64,000 bases of DNA, from NCBI GenBank assembly GCA_949316235.1, contig OX438754.1, forward strand, positions 4,511,501 to 4,575,500. Reading direction: 5' to 3'. The DNA comes from Oegoconia quadripuncta. Lineage: Eukaryota > Arthropoda > Insecta > Lepidoptera > Autostichidae. A program made the position numbers and the translations under genes. The notes below the pieces were generated by a model. It did no database searches, had not been told where the DNA came from, and saw only the letters and a list, made by a program, of their open reading frames with translations. Below, piece by piece: positions 1 through 9,200 of this stretch (the first letter of the stretch is position 1; every line of letters starts with the position of its first letter).

Positions 1-696
1 ATATTTATCAATGTCACTTCTTTGAACATTATCCTTTTTTGGTAATTTTTTAAAAATCAGCTCTAACAATCCAGGTGTTTTAGGAAACTTTTCTCCTTTT
101 ACTATAATCTCATCATTGTTAATTTTAAGGGGACTGTCGCCCACATATATTTTATTACGTTTCATGTAAGCACCAAACGGTATTTTTTCCTGTTTGAAGA
201 GGTTTGATAAATATTGTATGTGAATTGTTTCATCCAAGTCATTACTATCATCGCCAGTATCTTCATCATCATTCTCATTTTCTTCACTATCATCATTGTT
301 ATCATTATCATCATCATCGTCATCAAATATTTCTTTTTTAATATCCTGACGATGATGGTAGGGTGTAGATGTTTCTTTTTTAGATGCGATGCCTGTTTTT
401 TGAGGTGTTTGAAACTTTAAACTTTTTATTTGAGGTTTTCGCTCCTCCTCCTCCTCATTCTTCTTCTCCAACTTTATTTTCTCTGATATTAGAGTTTTTA
501 ATGGTTTTGTAATAGGTTTGAATGTCTCCTCCAGGCTTGATGTAAGTAATTGCTTATTTGTTTGAAACGCTTTCACTTTCTTCTTAACAACATCAATAGA
601 TTGTATAAGTTTACGCTTTAGATCTTTATCACCAAATAAGTTAAACTGTTTCTGCTCTGAAAGAGCCTCCAACGTTGGTGGTGGTGACGCCGACAT
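1..696 (-). CDS. DUF8207-like protein of Polinton elements (C-terminus cut by window edge)
   Basis: The frame opens at an ATG at 694-696 and runs without a stop to position 1, giving 232 residues of an incomplete protein. The first ~100 residues are lysine-rich and low in hydrophobics, as in a coiled or disordered region. Residues ~129-160 form a very acidic stretch of Asp, Asn and Glu, likely disordered. The last ~60 residues contain IPFGAYMKRNKIYVGDSP, then a DEIIV segment and FPKTPGLLEL. I recognise this pattern (short strand, GDxP, strand, TPGLxEL) as the DUF8207-type domain common in insect Polinton-like elements. Its function is not known to me. It is read divergently from the capsid genes and lies downstream of the ATPase, probably co-oriented with it. 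Confidence 0.7.
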   Translation of the reverse strand, partial: MSASPPPTLEALSEQKQFNLFGDKDLKRKLIQSIDVVKKKVKAFQTNKQLLTSSLEETFKPITKPLKTLISEKIKLEKKNEEEEERKPQIKSLKFQTPQKTGIASKKETSTPYHHRQDIKKEIFDDDDDDNDNNDDSEENENDDEDTGDDSNDLDETIHIQYLSNLFKQEKIPFGAYMKRNKIYVGDSPLKINNDEIIVKGEKFPKTPGLLELIFKKLPKKDNVQRSDIDKY

Positions 697-727
697 TTTT
701 GAAATGAGTTTGTTTATTTAAGTCTAA

Positions 728-1429
728 TCAATTTATAGCGATGAATATGTCAAAACCTTTACGATATCGTCCTTTATCAATTTCTCTGTCCTTATCAATC
801 ATAAGAAAAGAGTACTTATCCTCCCAACATTTACGACAGATATCTTGAAATTGTTCCCAAGTCATATCAGTGTTCACATGATCATCGTAAGCATGTCGTA
901 GGTTCAAATCATCCTGTTTGAATAATAATATAACATTTGCGTTATCCCTAACTAGTTGTTTCGGTATTCTACTATAGGTTTGGCATAAGTAAAAACAATC
1001 TAACCCCTTATGACGTCCCATAGCGAAGTATTGACGTATAGCATCCTGATCCTCTAAGGCAACATCATCAAATATGATAACACTGTTGTCGTCAGCCTCA
1101 TCCGGTGCTATCACTTGACTCTTATCATCATATGTGTAAAATGTTAGGTCATTCACACTCTTAAGTATCATGTTTAAAAGTATATACTTGGGTTGTAGTA
1201 GAGATTTGGAGTACAGGTAAACATTACAAAACTTGATTCCATTCGGATCGAGAAGTAGCGTCAGTAGAACATTGGTCTTGCCACAGTTCGAAGGACCACA
1301 GATGAGACATCTGATACTATCTGGAAACAACACTCCATTTTTGGAGCCTACAACAGTACTCGTATTTGATGTACAACATTTGCTCCAATCTTCCACTTTT
1401 AAAGACCGCTTTTGCCGCTTAAGTTTCAT
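728..1429 (-). CDS. FtsK/HerA-type genome-packaging ATPase
   Basis: A 233-residue P-loop ATPase, a usual size for the A32/FtsK-like packaging ATPases of Polintons, which pump genomic DNA into the preformed capsid. Walker A is GPSNCGKT at residues 45-52. Walker B is VIIFDD at 117-122, followed by an acidic patch. A conserved-looking LCQTYSRIPK segment near residues 148-157 fits the sensor/Gln position of this family. The start ATG at 1427-1429 is followed by a basic N-terminus. It sits back to back with the 1512 gene across an 82-bp spacer that probably holds both promoters. No stop or frameshift is seen. Confidence 0.88.
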   Translation of the reverse strand: MKLKRQKRSLKVEDWSKCCTSNTSTVVGSKNGVLFPDSIRCLICGPSNCGKTNVLLTLLLDPNGIKFCNVYLYSKSLLQPKYILLNMILKSVNDLTFYTYDDKSQVIAPDEADDNSVIIFDDVALEDQDAIRQYFAMGRHKGLDCFYLCQTYSRIPKQLVRDNANVILLFKQDDLNLRHAYDDHVNTDMTWEQFQDICRKCWEDKYSFLMIDKDREIDKGRYRKGFDIFIAIN

Positions 1430-1511
1430 TCTTTACTGAGCATCAGAGTCAAACAGTCACCTGATTTATATTCATTGTGTGTTCATATATAAGAATTATT
1501 AATACATTAAA
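1430..1511. promoter_or_regulatory. Divergent promoter spacer with TATA box
   Basis: An 82-bp spacer separates two divergent starts. TATATAAG lies at 1486-1493, about 20 bp before the ATG at 1512, and is a plausible TATA element for the rightward gene. ATTTATATTC near 1474-1483 could serve the leftward ATPase. Inference from position and sequence only. Confidence 0.45.
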
Positions 1512-1814
1512 ATGTCCCTTCGATCGTTGACAGCAAAAGATTTAGAAAATGTATCGAAAGAATATCTATTGAATTGTACTCCTTCTCTCATATGCGAGCT
1601 GGAGGATATACTACCTGAACGTTTACGAAATGATTCCGATGTTCGGAGGTACTTTATTTGTAGAGAACACCCCACCACCGAATCTAATTCGAATCCAGAC
1701 ATAACTCAATATGATCTACCATTCTTCAAGAAGATGAATTGTCCATATTGCTACCACGCCACCACCACCATCAACACCGTATCCAAACGAGCGAATAAAG
1801 AAAATATCATCTAA
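1512..1814 (+). CDS. Small unknown viral protein (100 aa)
   Basis: An intact 100-residue frame with a TATA-like box about 20 bp upstream and a stop well before the next gene. I do not recognise the family. The N-terminal half looks helical, with the segment LPERLRNDSDVRRYF. The C-terminal half has cysteines and histidines, including a CREH and a CPYCYH motif, which could bind a metal ion. The last ~15 residues are basic. The position between ATPase and minor capsid protein and the tight spacing argue that it is real rather than chance. A role in virion assembly would be a guess. Confidence 0.6.
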   Translation: MSLRSLTAKDLENVSKEYLLNCTPSLICELEDILPERLRNDSDVRRYFICREHPTTESNSNPDITQYDLPFFKKMNCPYCYHATTTINTVSKRANKENII

Positions 1815-1841
1815 ATGGAAGTAGATTAATTGTTATGGTGG

Positions 1842-1849
1842 TATAAAAT
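1842..1849 (+). promoter_or_regulatory. TATA box before the phospholipase-domain gene
   Basis: TATAAAAT lies 40 bp upstream of the ATG at 1889 in the 74-bp spacer after the previous stop. Position and match to a TATA consensus are the only evidence. Confidence 0.4.
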
Positions 1850-1888
1850 ACTTAAACTAAAACGATTTGCTCCATATTATTACTTAAC

Positions 1889-2695
1889 ATGATTACATTC
1901 ACTCCTCCGCTTAGTAAGAGGTATACAACGAAGAAGAGTGGTGGTGGTTTAATTAATAGCCTTGTGAATAATCTACCATTTGAACTTCACCTACCCGGTG
2001 GTTACAACTATTGCGGTCCGGGAACAAAACTATATAAACGGTTGGCACGTGGTGATAAGGGCATCAACCCATTAGACGAAGCTTGTAAATTACATGATAT
2101 AGCATATGCACAAAATTCATCCTTAGACGAGAGACATAGAGCTGATTTGGAACTAGCAACCACTGCTGCAAAACGGCGGCGTGAATCACCAAACTTATCT
2201 GAGCGCATTGCCGGCTTTGCTGTTGATAAAATAATGAAGTTTAAGGTTAAACGGGGCATGGGTGTGCCCATATCAAAAGTCATGAATGCCACTCGTAAAG
2301 CTATAAAGAAACAAACAAATGTGATGAGGGGTAAAAAGAAACAAACAAATGTGATGAGGGGTAAAAAGATACAAACAAAGGGGAAAAATAAATCACTGCT
2401 ATCCGTGGCTGTAAAGGCCGCAAAGCAATACGTAAAAGGAAAAGTGGTTAAAGTTCCTCGAGTGATACCAATACCGAAAAAAGGTGGTTTTCTACCGCTC
2501 CTACCTCTGTTAGGTGCCTTGGCGGCTGCTGGAACGTTAGCCGGTGGTGTATCCACTGTTGCTAAAAACATTTACGATGTAACAAAGAGCAAGGATCAAA
2601 ATGGGGAAAAAGTGATTGGAAAAGGATTATATCTAGCACCATATAAGCGTGGAATGGGACTTTATCTCACACCGTATCAAAAAAAAAAAAACTAA
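1889..2695 (+). CDS. Phospholipase A2-domain minor virion protein
   Basis: A 268-residue protein with an N-terminal parvovirus-VP1-like phospholipase A2 domain. The calcium loop YCGPG is at residues 41-45 and the catalytic His-Asp pair at 69-70 in DEACKLHDIAY. In related viruses this activity opens endosomal membranes during entry. A basic region follows, with a 10-residue unit (QTNVMRG core) perfectly tandem at DNA level (2311-2340 and 2341-2370). Near residues 196-220 lies a Gly/Ala/Leu-rich hydrophobic stretch, resembling membrane-active minor capsid proteins. The C-terminus has two GLYL-type repeats. The frame ends just after a run of 13 A, and the protease gene continues in the -1 frame. 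Confidence 0.87.
   Translation: MITFTPPLSKRYTTKKSGGGLINSLVNNLPFELHLPGGYNYCGPGTKLYKRLARGDKGINPLDEACKLHDIAYAQNSSLDERHRADLELATTAAKRRRESPNLSERIAGFAVDKIMKFKVKRGMGVPISKVMNATRKAIKKQTNVMRGKKKQTNVMRGKKIQTKGKNKSLLSVAVKAAKQYVKGKVVKVPRVIPIPKKGGFLPLLPLLGALAAAGTLAGGVSTVAKNIYDVTKSKDQNGEKVIGKGLYLAPYKRGMGLYLTPYQKKKN
2311..2370 (+). repeat. 30-bp tandem duplication inside the phospholipase-domain gene
   Basis: Two adjacent 30-base units, ACAAACAAATGTGATGAGGG followed by GTAAAAAG and two bases, differing only at the last position. The length is a multiple of three, so the frame is kept and ten basic residues are doubled. Confidence 0.9.
2679..2691 (+). other. Run of 13 A at the phospholipase/protease boundary (possible slippage site)
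   Basis: Thirteen consecutive A end the phospholipase reading frame, whose stop is at 2693-2695. The protease frame is offset by -1 and stays open back through the A run, although it has no ATG there. This is the sequence expected for transcriptional slippage or -1 frameshifting, or for a recent one-base loss in a homopolymer. Which of these applies cannot be decided from DNA alone. Confidence 0.6.
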
Positions 2696-2724
2696 GTTTA
2701 CCTAAGAGAGCCATACTCACCGAT

Positions 2725-3087
2725 GTGGACATCATAAACTATGTGAAAACCCAACAAATACCCTTCTTTAGAGGAGTCTTCATGAGAAATGCACTACCGA
2801 ATAGCGCTCCATATTGGTGTGAAACAGGTGTAATTAACTTGGATCATCGGGAGGGAGAAGGAACGCATTGGGTCGCTTATGTCAAAAAGGGTGACCGTTG
2901 TATTTATTTTGATAGTTTCGGTAATCTTAGACCTCCTCTAGAGTTTATTCACTACATCACCGCGTCGTACAGTAACCGAGTGCATATTGAATATAATTAT
3001 GATAGAGTGCAAAGTTTCAATCGTAAAAATTGCGGTCATTTATGTCTAAAGTTTTTAACTACGTTCACAAAAGATTTGTTCTCTTAA
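2725..3087 (+). CDS. Adenain-like maturation cysteine protease
   Basis: An adenovirus-type protease (C5/Ulp1-like fold) that would cleave capsid precursors during virion maturation. Numbered from the GTG at 2725, catalytic His is H48 in GTHWVAY, the acidic partner is D63 in YFDSFG, the oxyanion glutamine is probably Q96, and the nucleophile is C103 in NCGHLCL. At 120 residues it is shorter than adenain (about 200) but usual for Polinton proteases. The start is uncertain. No in-frame ATG precedes the conserved region, and family-like sequence (LPKRAILTDVD) is encoded upstream of 2725, in frame, as far as the A run. The true N-terminus therefore probably lies upstream, or the protein is made as an extension of the preceding one. 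Confidence 0.83.
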   Translation: MDIINYVKTQQIPFFRGVFMRNALPNSAPYWCETGVINLDHREGEGTHWVAYVKKGDRCIYFDSFGNLRPPLEFIHYITASYSNRVHIEYNYDRVQSFNRKNCGHLCLKFLTTFTKDLFS

Positions 3088-3112
3088 TTTATTAGAAAAA
3101 AAATAATACATA

Positions 3113-3120
3113 TATATAAA
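3113..3120 (+). promoter_or_regulatory. TATA box before the penton-like gene
   Basis: TATATAAA sits in the 89-bp spacer after the protease stop and 57 bp before the ATG at 3177. A plausible promoter element; no other evidence. Confidence 0.35.
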
Positions 3121-3176
3121 TACAAAGAAAAATTGATTTTTACTCATTCCCATACATTATCCACCTCAGTGTAAAC

Positions 3177-3896
3177 ATGCCTCCACCGCTGAACTCATGT
3201 ACAATTTCCTTCAACGGTTATGAGTCACAACTGACAGCTGATTTCTTGAACCCTCTCGAACTTGATAGCGATGGGGAGTATGAGTGTGCTTTAGTGTACT
3301 TTAAGACATACAACGCTATACCAAATGTCGATAAGAGTAATAATTTGTTCCACTATGGGACTAAAATCCTTAAAATACCCGAAGGCACCTACGAATTGCG
3401 GGATATTTTTAAAACTTTACATCAACAAATGAATGCTCAAGCGAATGGTGATTTAGACAGTATACTGGATTTAGATGAAAATAAAAACACTTCGAAATGT
3501 ATGATCTACTCTTCGAAATATGATGTTTATTTCGATAAGAAGAATTCAATCGGATCTCTTTTGGGGTTTTCACCGAAAACTTTAACTCATGGGAAGGTGC
3601 ATTGGTCTGATAAACAAGTAGATATATTGATTACAAACACTATAAGAATAGAATGTAATATTGTAGAAGGATCATTCGTTAACAACGAACCATCGCATGT
3701 GCTTCATGAGTTTTCTCCCACCGTACCGCCCGGATACCAGATAATTGAAACCCCATCGAATATTATTTATTTACCTATTAAAAGAAACACTATACAACGT
3801 ATTGAAGTCCGTATAGTGAATGAACACGGAGACTTGGTTAATTTTACTGGCGAAAATATATCATTACGACTGCATATTAGAAAAGTGAAGTGGTGA
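3177..3896 (+). CDS. Minor capsid (penton-like) protein
   Basis: A 239-residue intact frame placed directly before the major capsid gene, the usual place of the single-jelly-roll penton protein of Polintons and adintoviruses, which forms the five-fold vertices. The N-terminus SCTISFNGYESQLTADF, followed by an ECALVYFKTYNAIPN segment, is a pattern I associate with this family in insect elements. Residues 190-239 alternate hydrophobic and polar residues as in beta strands and end in a basic IRKVKW. The jelly-roll fold is inferred from family and position, not visible directly. No transmembrane segment is seen. Confidence 0.72.
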   Translation: MPPPLNSCTISFNGYESQLTADFLNPLELDSDGEYECALVYFKTYNAIPNVDKSNNLFHYGTKILKIPEGTYELRDIFKTLHQQMNAQANGDLDSILDLDENKNTSKCMIYSSKYDVYFDKKNSIGSLLGFSPKTLTHGKVHWSDKQVDILITNTIRIECNIVEGSFVNNEPSHVLHEFSPTVPPGYQIIETPSNIIYLPIKRNTIQRIEVRIVNEHGDLVNFTGENISLRLHIRKVKW

Positions 3897-3904
3897 AATA
3901 TGAT

Positions 3905-4042
3905 TATATATAAAAGTGAAAACAAAAACGTCTCCACATTCAATCGTGATCATCATCACTGTAAGCAACATCACGCTTGCAAACTTAAAAAAAAATTATC
4001 TCGAGAAAATATTTTATTCCTACAAACCAACGGTTTTATAGT
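3905..4042 (+). promoter_or_regulatory. Leader region of the major capsid gene: TATA box and GTCTCCAC motif
   Basis: TATATATAAAAG at 3905-3916 starts just past the penton stop, 127 bp before the ATG at 4043. An ACGTCTCCAC motif follows at 3929-3938. The same core occurs twice before the 227-residue gene (near 5249 and 5282), so it may be a shared control or leader sequence. Confidence 0.4.
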
Positions 4043-5242
4043 ATGTCCTCGTCATCTATCCTGAACGTTGAGGGTAATGTGGTGTTTGATGATAGTATTG
4101 AAAGCATTGAGTATCATCCGTTCAATCCATATAATGACTCATACAAAAATAATGATGAAATTCGAATCTGTATCAATCGTCAAGATTTGATGGTGCTACC
4201 ATGCGATAGTCAAATCTTAGTGGAGGGAGTGATTAATAAGGAGTGTTCGTTTATCAACAATGGATTAGCCTACCTCTTTCAAGATATTCGCTATGAAATA
4301 AATGGTGTGGAAATTGATAGAACAAAGAACTGTGGTATTACAACCACCATGAAGGGATTGGTCTCCTACAGTAAGGGCAGAGAAAACGCTTTGGAAAACG
4401 CTGGTTGGAATTTAGGACCGATAAAGCCAATCGATGATGGTGATTTTAGTTTCACCATACCCCTCTCACACCTTTTGGGTTTTGCTGAGGATTATCGAAA
4501 AGTTATAATAAATGCTAAACATGAGTTAATTTTGAACCGAGCCAACACCAATGTCAATAGTGCAATTACCAAGGATGCGGCAAAACATGTGGAAATCGCT
4601 TTAACACGCATCGTCTGGCGTGTACCAATAATAAAGGTTTCAGATAAAGAAAAACTACGTCTTATGACCTCTGTTGTGGAGAGAAATATTCCTATTCCTA
4701 TTGCATTTCGTACATGGGATTTGTACGAGTATCCAGTGCTTCCATCCGCTCAAAAACATGTGTGGACGATTAAAACCGCAACACAGTTGGAGAAACCGCG
4801 TTATGTTATTATCAGTCTACAGACGGGGAGAAAAAATGAGGAAATGAAAGATATGAGTGCATTCGATCACTGCAACTTAACCAACTGTAAGGTGTTCTTA
4901 AACTCTCAATACTATCCCTACGACTCATTCGCAGCTGATTTTGAAAAGGGTTCATATCCTTTGTTGTACGATTCATATATCAGTTTCCAACAAGCGTACT
5001 ATGATCAAAGTAATAGCAGCCCACAAGTAGATCTGGCTCACTATAAAACAAAATACCCCTTGATGGTCATCAATACATCACGACAGTGCGATAGCTACAA
5101 CTCTAGCGCTATCGATATCAAAGTTGAACTAGAGTTTAAAAAGAATGTTCCAAACAACACCACTGCATACTGCTTAATCATCAATGACTCTCTATTCGAA
5201 TATACACCTCTCACTGGTAATATGCGTAAAGTAAACTCCTAG
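4043..5242 (+). CDS. Major capsid protein (hexon-like, double jelly roll)
   Basis: A 399-residue intact frame starting MSSSSILNVEGNVVFDDSIE. I recognise the NNGLAYLFQDIRYEINGVEI segment near residues 73-92, then a KNCGITTTMKGLVSY region, as typical of insect Polinton major capsid proteins. In this lineage the protein is a double jelly roll that trimerises into capsomers. Beta-rich composition, no membrane segment and no cysteine clusters agree with that. The fold itself is inferred. It lies between the penton-like protein and the 227-residue gene, all on one strand, consistent with late virion genes. Confidence 0.8.
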   Translation: MSSSSILNVEGNVVFDDSIESIEYHPFNPYNDSYKNNDEIRICINRQDLMVLPCDSQILVEGVINKECSFINNGLAYLFQDIRYEINGVEIDRTKNCGITTTMKGLVSYSKGRENALENAGWNLGPIKPIDDGDFSFTIPLSHLLGFAEDYRKVIINAKHELILNRANTNVNSAITKDAAKHVEIALTRIVWRVPIIKVSDKEKLRLMTSVVERNIPIPIAFRTWDLYEYPVLPSAQKHVWTIKTATQLEKPRYVIISLQTGRKNEEMKDMSAFDHCNLTNCKVFLNSQYYPYDSFAADFEKGSYPLLYDSYISFQQAYYDQSNSSPQVDLAHYKTKYPLMVINTSRQCDSYNSSAIDIKVELEFKKNVPNNTTAYCLIINDSLFEYTPLTGNMRKVNS

Positions 5243-5317
5243 AACCATAAACAGTCTCCACCTAATAACTTCAACAAATAGACGTCTCCACACAAAAGAA
5301 GAAAAAACATTTAAAAA
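5243..5317 (+). promoter_or_regulatory. Spacer with two GTCTCCAC copies
   Basis: The 75-bp spacer after the capsid stop contains CAGTCTCCACC and, 32 bp on, GACGTCTCCACAC. A third copy lies upstream of the capsid gene. No clear TATA box is seen here. The start at 5318 is preceded by an A-rich leader. Confidence 0.3.
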
Positions 5318-6001
5318 ATGTATACTCCATCGTGTTTTCAATATAAATGTGAATTTGATAAGAATGTGTATAATCTACCTCGAAAAGTAATATTTGTAAA
5401 TTCAGTGGTACCTCCTCCTCCTCCTCCTCCTCCTCCGTACATCAACATTTTAAATGTACACGTGTACTTAAGACTACAACAAATTGGTGCACGTATGGAT
5501 CTGCAACCATACATTAACTTTAATGGCAGCCAATGTGAGTTAACTGCCGAAGAATGGAATAAAATGTTTACGCAGAAAGCAAAACTAATTACAAATTTTT
5601 TTGAAGAGCCAATATCATCTATGACAATGACATCACAACAGCTTACTTGTGAACGTATGCATGCATACAAGACACCGGACCTTTGTCCACACTTGGTTCT
5701 CATCAGTGGAGAGACATCGCCAACCGCTTCTACCGTAATAAATCAGTATGATTGGGATAATATTACACATATTATGGATTGTATAAATGCACGCATTAAG
5801 CTCTTGAACAAAACGAAACTCACCTATGAGAATCGAATCAACTTTTTCAAGAAGCACTTTAAGATGAGACAACCCAACAACCTGGTGGATGCACATCATA
5901 TTCTGGAAACGTTATGTGATAAAAATTCCACTGTGGACAGTGAAATAAAGTGTTTTGCAACAGAGTTTTTACTTGAGTCATATTTCTTAGGTTATCATTA
6001 G
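5318..6001 (+). CDS. Unknown viral protein with polyproline run; weak resemblance to PC4-type ssDNA-binding fold
   Basis: A 227-residue intact frame. A (CCT)n tract at 5411-5436 encodes nine prolines near residue 35. The next ~45 residues (VHVYLRLQQIGARMDLQPY, then CELTAEEWNKM) look like alternating strands followed by an Lxx-EEW helix. That arrangement resembles the PC4/single-strand DNA-binding coactivator domain, which some large DNA viruses and elements carry. This is a weak pattern match, and no function is claimed. The rest is mostly helical, with scattered cysteines. An AATAAA at 6013-6018, just past the stop, could end the capsid-region transcripts. Confidence 0.55.
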   Translation: MYTPSCFQYKCEFDKNVYNLPRKVIFVNSVVPPPPPPPPPYINILNVHVYLRLQQIGARMDLQPYINFNGSQCELTAEEWNKMFTQKAKLITNFFEEPISSMTMTSQQLTCERMHAYKTPDLCPHLVLISGETSPTASTVINQYDWDNITHIMDCINARIKLLNKTKLTYENRINFFKKHFKMRQPNNLVDAHHILETLCDKNSTVDSEIKCFATEFLLESYFLGYH

Positions 6002-6224
6002 TGTTTTAACTGAATAAAAAAATTTATATTATAAAATGTTTATCATTTTCACGCCCTATCATTGATTCTAAAAACCACAGGCACTTCTAAAACCACAATA
6101 TGTATAGATCGTGGGAAAGACGGGGAAATATAAATATAGCAATTTTCATTTATACACCTCATAGTGTACTTATCTTCCTCATTGAAAACTTGTTTTAAAA
6201 AATTATTTTTATATTTCAAGAAAA

Positions 6225-9200
6225 ATGTATGAATGTCCATTTTGTAATTTAACCGTTGCATCAAACGAATTGATTGCACACTCAAGGACAAAACGACACA
6301 AGTTATTATGTAAACAAGACTATGGAGATTATTATGTTTATGTAATAGACTCAGCGTTTAACAGTCGGATAATCTCATATCGTGTCAATGGATCATTAGA
6401 TTTGAATCCGAAAGTCTACCTCAATCGAATAAAGTCTAAAGTTCTTAAAATACTTAAATCAGAACTGGAGAGTCATAGAAACATTAAAGTTAATTTTGAA
6501 CTGTTTTGTAATTATGTGAAAATAGACGGGGAAGAAGTTCAAAGAGATCTAAAATCATTCAACACAAAAAACATATGTTTGGATACATCTGCACCTTCAT
6601 CAGAACTATTTGAAGAAATTATATCAACAATAATGACGAAATGTGAAGATTTTCAAGAAAGAGACAGCGGTTGGACATTGGAGAAAATTGAATTCTTTGA
6701 CATCAACATTAATAAGTACACGCCTCTACGAGGCGGTTCCTCTTACATACCGCTTCCAAAATGGATTCAAGAGAAACGTGCTTGTGTTAATATCCAGAAT
6801 AATGATAACTACTGTTTCTATTGGTCAGTTTTAAGTGCCCTTTATCCTACAAAAAAGAAACCAAATCGTGTATCATCATATCCACACTATACAGAAGTCT
6901 TCAAAGTGCCGGAAAATACTAATAAATCAGTAACTATTAAAGACATTAAGCGGTTTGAGACTTTAAACAGCATAAGTGTTAATGTGTTCGGTGTTAATTC
7001 TAAATGTATTGAGCCTCTGTATATATCACCAAAAACCCGTAACCAACATGTTAATTTACTATATCATACCGTTAACAATGTAAGTCACTATTCCTGGATA
7101 AAGAACTTATCGCGATTAATAGGAAATCAGGTTAGTAAACATAAAAGACAAACATTTTTCTGTGATTCCTGCCTAATGCATTTCATGAGTGAACATAAAA
7201 AAATTGAACATATTAGGATGGGATGTGAGAAAAAACGAATCCAACTCCCAACTGAAACTCAAAAGCACTTACACTTTAAAAACTTTCAAAACAAACTTTC
7301 TGCACCATTTGTAATTTACGCTGATTTCGAGTCAATTTTAATGCCTCTTGGTGAAAATGAGTATAGCCCAAACTATACACATAAACATATACCCTCTAGT
7401 TTTGCTTATTACATTCATTGTAATTATAATGATTCATTATCCAAATTCATTCTTTACCGTGGAGTAGACTGTGTTCAGAAATTTATCAATAATCTTCAAT
7501 CTGATATTGAACAAATTTCCTCCCATTTAAATACAAACCACCACCCAATTGACAACTTTGAACAGATCACTTTAAACGAATCGTGTCACATTTGTGAAAA
7601 ACCCTTATTAGAAACTGACCACAAAGCCATTGATCATTGCCATTTAACTGGAAAAATACGAGGTATAGTTCACAATAGTTGTAATTTAAATTATTCCCTC
7701 CCAGACTATGTACCAGTGATTTTTCACAACCTCAGCGGTTATGATAGTCATTTATTCATTAGGGAGTTGGTAAAGGATGGAGGTAAAATTAATTGTATTC
7801 CCAAAAATAAAGAAAAATATATTTCCTTTAGTAAAACTCTACAAGTAAACGGTAAGAATATAACAATAAGGTTCATTGATTCATTCAAATTTATGTCTAC
7901 TAGTTTGGAAAAACTAGTAAACAACCTCTCACCTGATAAATTTCAAATCATACCTCGTTTCTTCCCCTCCAATAAATCCACTCTTTTAACTCGTAAAGGT
8001 GTGTTTCCATATGAATATATAGATTCTTGGAATAAATTAGAAGAAAAATGCCTTCCAGATATTAAAGCATTCTATAGCGAATTAACTCAAACGAATATTT
8101 CAGATAAGGATTACCTTCATGCACACAAAGTTTGGAAAGAGTTTAATATCAACAATTTAGGTGAATACTCTGATTTATATTTAAAAACGGACGTACTTCT
8201 ATTAACTGAAGTTTTTGAAAATTTTCGAAATATTTGTCTATCCTCTTATAAGCTAGATCCCTGTAGATATCTCACAGCACCATCTCTATCATGGGATGCA
8301 ATGTTACAAGTAACCGGAATCACTCTTGAACTTCTCACCGACTATGAAATGATACAGTTTATTAAAGCTGGCATCAGAGGCGGTATAAGTCAAGTATCCA
8401 AAAGATATGTAAAAGCAAATAACAAGTTTATGCATAGTTTTAATCCTAATGAGGAAAATAAGTACATTATCTATCTAGATGTTAATAATCTCTATGGTGA
8501 TGCAATGAGAAAATATTTACCTATTGATAATTTCTCTTGGTTGAGCATAACTGATATAGAAAATTTTAACATTTCACTACAACAACCGGACTCACAGGTT
8601 GGATATTTTTTAGAAGTAGACTTGGAATACCCACAATCTCTACATGAATTACATAATGATTATCCTTTTTGCGCAGAAACAAAGTCTCCTCCCGGAGCTA
8701 AAATTAAAAAATTATTACTTTCTCTTAACAACAAAACCAATTATATTATTCACTACATGAATCTTAAACAATGTATTGAAGCAGGTCTTAAATGTAAAAA
8801 AATCCATAGGATACTTTCTTTCAATCAGTCACCATGGTTACAACCCTACATTGATTTAAACACAAAAAAACGGATAATGGCTACCAATTCTTTTGAAAAG
8901 GATTTCTATAAGTTAATGAATAACGCCATTTTTGGAAAAACAATAGAAAATATAGACAAGAGAGTAGACGTTAAACTTTGTAATTTCTGGGAAGATAAAA
9001 AAACAAATAAAAAATGTAAATATGGTTTGAACAGATACATAGCTTTACCAAACTTTCACAGTTGTAAAGTATTCTCTGAGAATTTTGTAGCCGTACAATT
9101 AAATAAAACCACCCTTTTCTATGATAAACCTATCTATATTGGTTTCACAGTGCTAGAACTTTCAAAATACGTTATGTATGACTTTCATTATAATTATATA

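Noticed and set aside
2008..2571. 187-residue minus-strand frame opposite the phospholipase-domain gene
   Set aside because: It is the shadow of a well-supported gene and has no recognisable features.
5338..5899. Minus-strand frames with polyglycine opposite the 227-residue viral gene
   Set aside because: Polyglycine is the complement of the CCT repeat; the frames are shadows.
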